Source: Collinsella sp. (GTDB lineage: Bacteria; Actinomycetota; Coriobacteriia; Coriobacteriales; Coriobacteriaceae). Taken from it: a stretch of 43,897 nucleotides of DNA. Made by a program: the position numbers and the translations under genes. The stretch's first letter is position 1. Every line of letters begins with the position of its first letter. This document shows, piece after piece, positions 9,813-15,287 of the stretch. The stretch is taken from assembly GCA_019419555.1 (NCBI GenBank), contig DXZR01000005.1:1-43897 (forward strand), written 5' to 3'. The notes below the pieces were generated by a model, which ran no database searches, was not told where the DNA came from, and saw only the letters and a list, made by a program, of their open reading frames with translations.

Positions 9813-10595
9813 ATGGATAAGCGAGATCTTGAGCAGCTGCTGAGCGACGTTGCCGGCGGATCAGTCACCCCTGCCGACGCCCTCACGCGCATCCAGACGG
9901 CTCCGACCGCCGATTTGGGCTTTGCGCAGCTCGATCTTTCGCGCGGAGTGCGCCAGGGAGCCGGCGAGGTTGTCTACGGTGCCGGTAAAACCGCCGAGCA
10001 GATTGCCGCCATTATCGAAGCGCTGCGCGATGCCGGCCAGGAGCGCATCCTAGTCACACGCTTGGATGCCGAAAAAGCCGCACGCACCACGGAGCTTCTT
10101 GGCAACGACATCGACCTGGGATATATCCCGGACGCCCAGCTCGCCCTGGTGGGTGGCAAGCCCTCCCCCACCGGCAACGGACACATCGTCGTCGCCTGCG
10201 CCGGCACGAGCGACCTGCCCGTCGCCGAAGAGGCGGCACTGACGGCCGAGTTCTACGGCAACGAGGTCGATCGCCTCTACGACGTGGGTGTCGCCGGCCT
10301 GCACCGCCTGCTCGCTCATGCTGAGGAACTTGCCCAGGCGCAGGTGGTCATCGCCATCGCCGGCATGGAAGGCGCCCTGGCGAGCGTTATCGGCGGTCTT
10401 GTGAGCTGTCCGGTCATCGCCGTCCCCACCAGCGTGGGCTACGGCGCGAGCTTTGGCGGCGTGGCCGCACTGCTCGCCATGCTCAACTCCTGCGCCAGCG
10501 GCGTTTCAGTCGTCAACATCGACAACGGCTTCGGCGCCGCCTACCAGGCAAGTCTTATCAATCATTTGAGCGCCGGCACGCCCTGCGCCCGTTAA
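9813..10595 (+). CDS. larB: LarB, pyridinium-3,5-dicarboxylate mononucleotide synthase
   Basis: A 260-residue PurE-like protein. LarB carboxylates nicotinate adenine dinucleotide and cleaves its phosphoanhydride, the first step in making the nickel-pincer cofactor of lactate racemase. Family motifs are CAGTSDLPVAEEAALTAE (~130-147), VGVAGLHRLL, IAGMEGALASVIGGLVSCPV, and PTSVGYGASFGGVAALLAML near the C-terminus. Start ATG 9813 (MDKRDLEQLL) is preferred over an upstream in-frame GTG at 9780 because AAGGGA precedes it and the GTG overlaps the promoter. larC follows 10 nt later. The family match is strong; pathway assignment rests on larC and larA nearby. Confidence 0.93.
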   Translation: MDKRDLEQLLSDVAGGSVTPADALTRIQTAPTADLGFAQLDLSRGVRQGAGEVVYGAGKTAEQIAAIIEALRDAGQERILVTRLDAEKAARTTELLGNDIDLGYIPDAQLALVGGKPSPTGNGHIVVACAGTSDLPVAEEAALTAEFYGNEVDRLYDVGVAGLHRLLAHAEELAQAQVVIAIAGMEGALASVIGGLVSCPVIAVPTSVGYGASFGGVAALLAMLNSCASGVSVVNIDNGFGAAYQASLINHLSAGTPCAR

Positions 10596-10605
10596 GGAGC
10601 ATTCT

Positions 10606-11517
10606 ATGTCCAACCATCAGCACACGCTTATCATCGACGGCACCTCGGGCATCAGCGGCGACATGACCGTCGCAGCCCTGCTCGACCTGGGCGCCAGCGA
10701 GGAGCACCTGCGCGAACAGCTCGCCACGCTGCCGGTCGGCGGCTTTGAGATTGCCGTCACCCGCGTAAACAAGCATGGCATCGACGCCTGCGACTTTGAC
10801 GTTCAGCTGGCAGAGGAGCTCGAGAACCACGACCACGACATGGCCTGGCTCTACGGCAACGAAGCAGCTGCCGAGCACACACACGAGCATGAGCACCACC
10901 ATCATGATCATGGCGGGCACGAACACGAGCACTGCCACGAGCATGACCATGAGGGCCACGGTCATGGCCACGAGGGTCACCATCACGCCCACCACCACCG
11001 TTCTTTGGCGGACGTCACCGCCATCATCGACGGCTCACAGCTAAGCGATGGCGCCAAGCGTCGCGCCCTTGCCATTTTTTCCGTACTCGCTGCTGCCGAG
11101 GCCAAGGCTCACGGCAAAACGCCCGACACCGTCCTGTTTCACGAGGTGGGCGCCGTCGACTCCATTGTCGACGTCTGCTCGGTCGCCATCTGCCTCGACG
11201 ACCTGGGTATTGAGGACATCGTGGTCGAGTCGCTTTCCGAGGGCCACGGCACCATTCGCTGCGCCCACGGCCTCATGCCCATTCCCGTCCCCGCTGTCGT
11301 CAACCTGTGCCAGGCGGGCAATATCGCCCTCACGCCTGCACCGGTCGCCGGCGAGCTCGTGACGCCCACGGGCGCCGCCATCGTCACTGCTCTGCGCACG
11401 TCCGACCAACTGCCCTCACGCTACCGCATCGAAGCCGTCGGCTACGGCGCCGGCAAGCGCCCCTACGAGGGCTGCTCCGGGACGCTCCGCTGTCTGCTCG
11501 TTGACGCGGACGCATAG
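10606..11517 (+). CDS. larC: LarC, nickel-insertion protein for the lactate-racemase cofactor, short form without LarC2
   Basis: LarC inserts nickel into the pincer cofactor in a CTP-dependent step. This 303-residue protein has the LarC1 part: N-terminal DGTSGISGDMTVAALLDLG, HEVGAVDSIVDV (~180), SLSEGHGTIRCAHGLMPIPVPAV, LVTPTGAAIVTAL, and GYGAGKRPYEGCSGTLRCLL. A loop at ~73-131 carries about 25 histidines with Asp and Glu, a probable nickel store or sensor. It stops right after the GTLRCLL motif, and the next gene starts 2 nt later in another frame. The C-terminal LarC2 region (~130 residues), which holds the CTP site in characterised LarC, is therefore missing here. It may be encoded elsewhere. 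Confidence 0.9.
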   Translation: MSNHQHTLIIDGTSGISGDMTVAALLDLGASEEHLREQLATLPVGGFEIAVTRVNKHGIDACDFDVQLAEELENHDHDMAWLYGNEAAAEHTHEHEHHHHDHGGHEHEHCHEHDHEGHGHGHEGHHHAHHHRSLADVTAIIDGSQLSDGAKRRALAIFSVLAAAEAKAHGKTPDTVLFHEVGAVDSIVDVCSVAICLDDLGIEDIVVESLSEGHGTIRCAHGLMPIPVPAVVNLCQAGNIALTPAPVAGELVTPTGAAIVTALRTSDQLPSRYRIEAVGYGAGKRPYEGCSGTLRCLLVDADA

Positions 11518-11519
11518 CC

Positions 11520-12059
11520 ATGGATGCCCGCAAGGCCAAAAGCCGCGCCGCGATCGTCGCGGCGTTCTCCGAGCTGCTGCGCGAAGAGGACTACGGCAAG
11601 ATCACCGTCGGCGACATCATCGCGCGCGCTCACGTAGGCCGCGCGACATTCTACGGCCTCTTTAAGAGCAAAGACGACCTACTGTCCAAGCTCGTAAGCG
11701 ACATCTGCACCCACGCCCTCGACGACGATGGCACACCGCTCGACGACCCACTCGTGCAGGTCGAACATATCCTCAACAACCTCTGGGAGCGCCGCCAGGG
11801 CGTTCGAGCCCTCGTAGCCGGCGCCGGCTCACGCGTCTTCGCCGACTGCTTACGCAAGACCATCATGTCACGAGCAGCCGAAACCGTCCCCACCGACCCA
11901 AACGGCCCCGCCGCCACCATGGACCGAAGCTTCCTACTACACCACATAGCCTCAAGCTTCGTAGGAATGGTCCAATGGTGGGCCTGGCACAACTTTCAAG
12001 CAGATAAGGCCGAAGTAGCCAAAGACTACCTCTCAGCCATTAAGCCTCTCTTCAACTAA
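11520..12059 (+). CDS. TetR/AcrR-family transcriptional regulator
   Basis: A 179-residue regulator with a TetR helix-turn-helix near the N-terminus (ITVGDIIARAHVGRATFYGLFKSKDDLL cut at residues ~27-54) and an all-alpha ligand domain behind it, resembling the C-terminal type of Firmicute/Coriobacterial TetR proteins. It starts 2 nt after the larC stop, so it is almost certainly cotranscribed with larBC and may regulate the lar genes. No separate promoter is visible. The last third has fewer G/C third positions (ACTACACCACATAGCC) than its neighbours, a mild shift of base use. Ligand and targets are unknown. Confidence 0.88.
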   Translation: MDARKAKSRAAIVAAFSELLREEDYGKITVGDIIARAHVGRATFYGLFKSKDDLLSKLVSDICTHALDDDGTPLDDPLVQVEHILNNLWERRQGVRALVAGAGSRVFADCLRKTIMSRAAETVPTDPNGPAATMDRSFLLHHIASSFVGMVQWWAWHNFQADKAEVAKDYLSAIKPLFN

Positions 12060-12221
12060 GTAAACCCCTCATTCCAAAGCCCCGCCCCCAACCCAAAGCG
12101 CGATACATCCCAAAGTGTCAGCAGCAGCCCAACGTCCCCACCAGCAACAAGCCCCTCCCATCCAAATTCAGATATATATGTTGGGTTGCTTGCACGAACG
12201 CAATAAAGACCCCGCAGCTGC
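12060..12221. other. Intergenic sequence after tetR
   Basis: C-rich, low-complexity sequence with no reading frame worth calling and no T-tract hairpin of its own. It leads into the family-1 palindromic element that separates this convergent pair of transcription units. Confidence 0.4.
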
Positions 12222-12336
12222 CCGCATGGGGTAACTTCCCAGCGCATTCCGCAGGACGCAAAAAGGCTCGCCGCACGAAGTGCGCAGCGAGCCTTTTTGC
12301 ATGTCCGAGGACGCGCTGGGAAGTTACCCCATGCGG
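12222..12336. repeat. Family-1 structured palindromic element, copy A
   Basis: A 115-bp imperfect palindrome. Outer arms 12222-12245 and 12313-12336 are 24 bp and perfectly complementary. Inner stem 12258-12271 with 12287-12300 is 14 bp and perfect. The tip is CGCACGAAGTGCG (12272-12284). Two 12-nt junction words lie between the stems: ATTCCGCAGGAC (12246-12257) and ATGTCCGAGGAC (12301-12312). The tip and junction words recur in copy B, but the outer arms are unrelated. It starts 26 nt beyond the larD stop. The inner stem ends in TTTTTGC on both strands, so it may also terminate both converging units. Confidence 0.85.
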
Positions 12337-12362
12337 CCAGCGGACAACTATGTAGCCTCAGA

Positions 12363-13094
12363 CTAGAACATGCCCAAGAAACCGTGCACAAACAGCGCGG
12401 CCAGAGCGGCACCGATAAACGGTGCGATGCCAGGAACGAGCAGGCCGTACTTCCAGTTGTTGTCAGCCTTGTTCTTAATCGGCAGCACCTGATAGGCCAT
12501 GCGAGGACCAAGGTCACGAGCCTGGTTCATGGCGAAGCCGGTGATGCCGCCCATGCCCATGCCAACAGCCCAAACGATCAGACCGACGCAGATGGCGAGC
12601 ATCAAAACGTTCTCGCCGGCGCGGCTAGCGGCAGCAAGGATGGCGCTGATGAACACAAAGGTGCAGATGGCCTCGCAGAAGAAGTTGCGAGCATAGTTCG
12701 TGCCCTCGGTAGTAGGGTTGGTCGAGAAGATGTTGCGCTGGGCAATAGGGTCGACGACGCCCTCGGAAGCCTTGAACTCATCGGCATACATCAACCACGC
12801 GATCACGGCACCCGCAAAGCCGCCGAGCATATCGGCAATCATGAAGGGGATGCAGCTGCTCCACGGCACCAGGCCTACGATGCACTGGGCAAGCACCATG
12901 GCGGGGTTCATGCACACGGCGCCGCCAAAGACAAACAGGCAGACCGAGATGCCAAAAGACCAGGTGGTGATGGCAAACATGTGACCGGAGCCCTGATACT
13001 TGGTGCCCTTGAGCACGGTATCGCAGTGCACGCCCACGCCAAAGATGATCATGAGGGCCGTTGCGCCGAATTCGCAGAGGAGTTTGGTAAGCAT
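12363..13094 (-). CDS. larD: LarD-type aquaglyceroporin (lactic acid/glycerol channel)
   Basis: A 243-residue MIP-family channel with six membrane spans and two half-helices. The first signature is intact: MNPAMVLA (NPA at 63-65). The second reads MNQARDLGPR (190-199), so the usual proline is glutamine. Selectivity-filter residues of the glycerol-facilitator type are kept (Trp45, Phe187, Arg193 by alignment to GlpF). It lies 49 nt downstream of larA on the same strand, matching the role of LarD in lactobacilli, which passes lactic acid across the membrane. A plain glycerol facilitator (GlpF) is the alternative by sequence alone. Start ATG 13094 has AAGG upstream. Confidence 0.85.
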   Translation of the reverse strand: MLTKLLCEFGATALMIIFGVGVHCDTVLKGTKYQGSGHMFAITTWSFGISVCLFVFGGAVCMNPAMVLAQCIVGLVPWSSCIPFMIADMLGGFAGAVIAWLMYADEFKASEGVVDPIAQRNIFSTNPTTEGTNYARNFFCEAICTFVFISAILAAASRAGENVLMLAICVGLIVWAVGMGMGGITGFAMNQARDLGPRMAYQVLPIKNKADNNWKYGLLVPGIAPFIGAALAALFVHGFLGMF

Positions 13095-13143
13095 AAAACC
13101 TTATCTTTCTTGTCGGTTATAAACGATTCGTTTAGGCCGCGTA

Positions 13144-14421
13144 CTAGTGCTGAGCGACGACAACGCCCAGGCCATCGGGAATGACGGCCACCTTGGCATC
13201 GGCACCCTTCATCTCAAAGGCGAGCTTGAGCGCCTCATCGAGGGTGTTGACCGGCGTCATGTGCATATCCTTGATCATCTGGTGATCGCACAGGTCGGTG
13301 ACCATGATCACAGGGTGATGCGCCAGGATGCGGGCAAAGATCTGGCTCGTCCACTGGTCGGGCAGGGTCTCGTCCTTAGGACGGTCGATGCAGGCGCGCT
13401 CAAACTCTGCCGGATCATTGTCGGCGATGTTGTGATAGAAGCCCTCGCCACCGTGACCGTCGGCACAACCGGCGACATCGATGATCACGCCGCCCTCGGG
13501 AAGCGTAGCCTCGGCAGAGCACATGCCCTTCACGGCCTGATAGATGTTCTGGTCGAGCGGGTAGCCGCCGTTGGTGGTAATGGCAATCTCGCACTCGACG
13601 GGCTCAACGCCGGCAAGGCTCTTCACGAACTCGCAGCCAGCCTCGTGCGCCTTGTGGATGTCGCCGGCAAAGGAGCCGATGACCTCGTGCTTGCCGTTGA
13701 GCACCACGTTGAGCACAAAGGCAAGGTGAGCCATCTCGGCAGCAGCAAACATGTCCTCGCTCACGTGGTTGTGGCACAGGTTGCCGGCACGCGAGTGGGA
13801 ATCGTTCACAAACTGACCGTTGTGGTTGTACATGATGGTCTTGTAGCTGGCGATACCAGGCAGGACGGACTTGCGGCTACCAGAGAAACCGGCAAAGAAG
13901 TGCGGCTCAATAAAGCCCTCGGCAAGCAGCAGATCGCAATCGGCAGCAATCTTGTTGATGATGCACTCGCCGCCAGAAGGCAGGGTGCCGATCTTTTTCA
14001 TCATGCTGTCATCGGTCGCGACGTGCATAACGATTTCCTCGTTGGCAACGATCTCCTCGCCGTACTTGTTGACGAGCTCCTCGTGCGTCGACGGACGATG
14101 CATACCCGTAGCAACCAGAATACGCACGCGAGCCTCGGGCGCAGCAGAATGGATGTGATGCAGCAGAATAGGCATCGTCACACGCGAGGGAACGGGACGC
14201 GTATGATCGGAGCTAATGATGACGATATCCTTCTTGCCAGCACAAAGCTCCTCGAGCGAAGGCGAGCCATAAGGATTGGCAAGCGACTCCTCTACCAGCT
14301 CTTCCTGCGATTTCGTGGTCTTAAACTCGTTTTGATGACCTTCCATCACACCCGCGAAGTTCTTATCCTCGAGCTCCAGATGCAACGTCTTGTGGTCAAA
14401 CGGCAGTTCACATTCAAACAA
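13144..14421 (-). CDS. larA: Lactate racemase LarA (nickel-pincer enzyme)
   Basis: A 425-residue LarA that interconverts D- and L-lactate. With the TTG at 14421 as residue 1, the catalytic and cofactor residues fall at the same numbers as in the Lactobacillus plantarum enzyme: His108 (GMHRPSTHEE), His174 and Lys184 (EPHFFAGFSGSRKSVLPG), His200, and the Asp72/Arg75 pair in SSDHTRPVPS. Lys184 is the covalent attachment site of the cofactor. The TTG start is supported by this match and by GAGGG 9 nt upstream. It leads a larA-larD operon that converges on larB-larC. LarE, the sulfur-transferring step, is not in the window. Confidence 0.96.
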   Translation of the reverse strand: MFECELPFDHKTLHLELEDKNFAGVMEGHQNEFKTTKSQEELVEESLANPYGSPSLEELCAGKKDIVIISSDHTRPVPSRVTMPILLHHIHSAAPEARVRILVATGMHRPSTHEELVNKYGEEIVANEEIVMHVATDDSMMKKIGTLPSGGECIINKIAADCDLLLAEGFIEPHFFAGFSGSRKSVLPGIASYKTIMYNHNGQFVNDSHSRAGNLCHNHVSEDMFAAAEMAHLAFVLNVVLNGKHEVIGSFAGDIHKAHEAGCEFVKSLAGVEPVECEIAITTNGGYPLDQNIYQAVKGMCSAEATLPEGGVIIDVAGCADGHGGEGFYHNIADNDPAEFERACIDRPKDETLPDQWTSQIFARILAHHPVIMVTDLCDHQMIKDMHMTPVNTLDEALKLAFEMKGADAKVAVIPDGLGVVVAQH

Positions 14422-14656
14422 TGACGAGCGCCCTCTTCCTTTTCAACTGACACACTAGATAAACCGTTGGAAGGATACGCCGCTCACCGAAAAACACCAC
14501 CGTCCACCGACTCATTAACACAACGTTCATATTTGCCCCATAACAAAACGGCCGCGACCCCAAACGGGACCGCGACCGCCTGTCAAAGACACTATAGACA
14601 GGATGATTTACGCAGCGCCGAGGCAAACATCTAGCCCGAGACGTACGCACGTAAGC

Positions 14657-14694
14657 CATTTTGCATAAATGCGTTAATTAATTGCATAAAATGG
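14657..14694. promoter_or_regulatory. AT-rich repeated site, possible regulator-binding region
   Basis: TTGCATAAA occurs twice 21 bp apart (14661-14669 and 14682-14690) around TTAATTAA. The ends CCATTTT and AAAATGG are inverted. Two copies at 21-bp spacing recall ArgR/AhrC box pairs, but the match is loose and no arginine gene is adjacent. Confidence 0.35.
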
Positions 14695-14712
14695 CGCATG
14701 GATTTCTAGCCG

Positions 14713-14727
14713 TAACAGGGTGGTACC
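14713..14727 (+). promoter_or_regulatory. T-box-like core word, orphan
   Basis: TAACAGGGTGGTACC matches the most conserved 3' part of T-box leaders (TAACAGGGTGGTACCGCG), except that CTCC follows instead of GCG. No synthetase or amino-acid gene follows on plus, and no stem I was identified. It could be the remnant of a leader whose gene has been lost, or chance. Confidence 0.3.
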
Positions 14728-15014
14728 CTCCGGAGCGTGCATTTTTGCGAGTATTCAGCATCGCGGGATAAGATTTTGGTGTCAAAAGTCTTTCAAAAGG
14801 TAGATAGTCCTCATGACTCGTCCCATCTGGATAGCATGCGGCGAGAAACCAGCCATATATGAACATCGCCAAAGCCCAATCGTCGTGCAAAAGCATCAAC
14901 AGGGGCCGCGAACGTCACCCATAGCCTTATGCACCAATCTTTGGCTGCTGAAAACTCCGTTTTTTGCACGTCGTCCCAAGCACCACCCTCACCCAGCGGC
15001 TGATCCGCCGTAAA

Positions 15015-15062
15015 CCGAGGACGAAAGGACCCGATGGGTTTCCCTCTGAATGCACTCCGCAG
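15015..15062. repeat. Permuted fragment of the family-1 element
   Basis: The right junction word CCGAGGACG (15015-15023) and the left junction word CACTCCGCAG (15053-15062) occur in reversed order, separated by 29 unique bases. This is the order expected between two adjacent family-1 units, or after an inversion or deletion. Confidence 0.45.
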
Positions 15063-15139
15063 CACGAAGCCCCTTCCAAACGCGCGAAGCGCGCCATTAA
15101 TTCCCCCAGCCAGTAATCCGCCGAAGACCGGACATCGCA

Positions 15140-15266
15140 GGGCCCGCCATCAGTTTACTTTTAGGCACACTCCGCAGGACGCAAGAAGCCCTCGCCGCAC
15201 GAAGTGCGCAGCGAGGGCTTCTTGCATGTCCGAGGACGTGCCTAAAAGTAAACTGATGGCGGGCCC
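15140..15266. repeat. Family-1 structured palindromic element, copy B
   Basis: A 127-bp palindrome built like copy A. Outer arms 15140-15168 and 15238-15266 are 29 bp and perfectly complementary, yet unrelated in sequence to copy A. Inner stem 15181-15195 with 15211-15225 is 15 bp and perfect. The tip CGCACGAAGTGCG (15196-15208) and the right junction word ATGTCCGAGGAC (15226-15237) are identical to copy A, and the left word ACTCCGCAGGAC differs at one base. It starts 22 nt beyond the ppc stop. Confidence 0.85.
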
Positions 15267-15287
15267 GGACGACTACAGGGCTATCGA

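Larger units (their letters stand above)
14422..15139. other. 718-bp gene-free region between larA and the ppc 3' end
   Basis: It holds the larA 5' region, an AT-rich direct repeat (14661-14690), a T-box-like word (14713-14727) and a rearranged fragment of the family-1 element (15015-15062). Frames of 60-85 codons exist on both strands, but none has recognisable motifs. One on plus (ATG 14813) follows AAAAGGTAG and runs 66 codons, so it could be the stub of a lost gene. Confidence 0.5.

Noticed and set aside
12056..12517. 153-codon minus-strand frame
   Set aside because: It overlaps larD in another frame and runs through the family-1 palindrome.
14678..15065. Short frames of 66-84 codons on both strands
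   Set aside because: No family resemblance and they overlap each other. Kept only as a possible lost-gene remnant.
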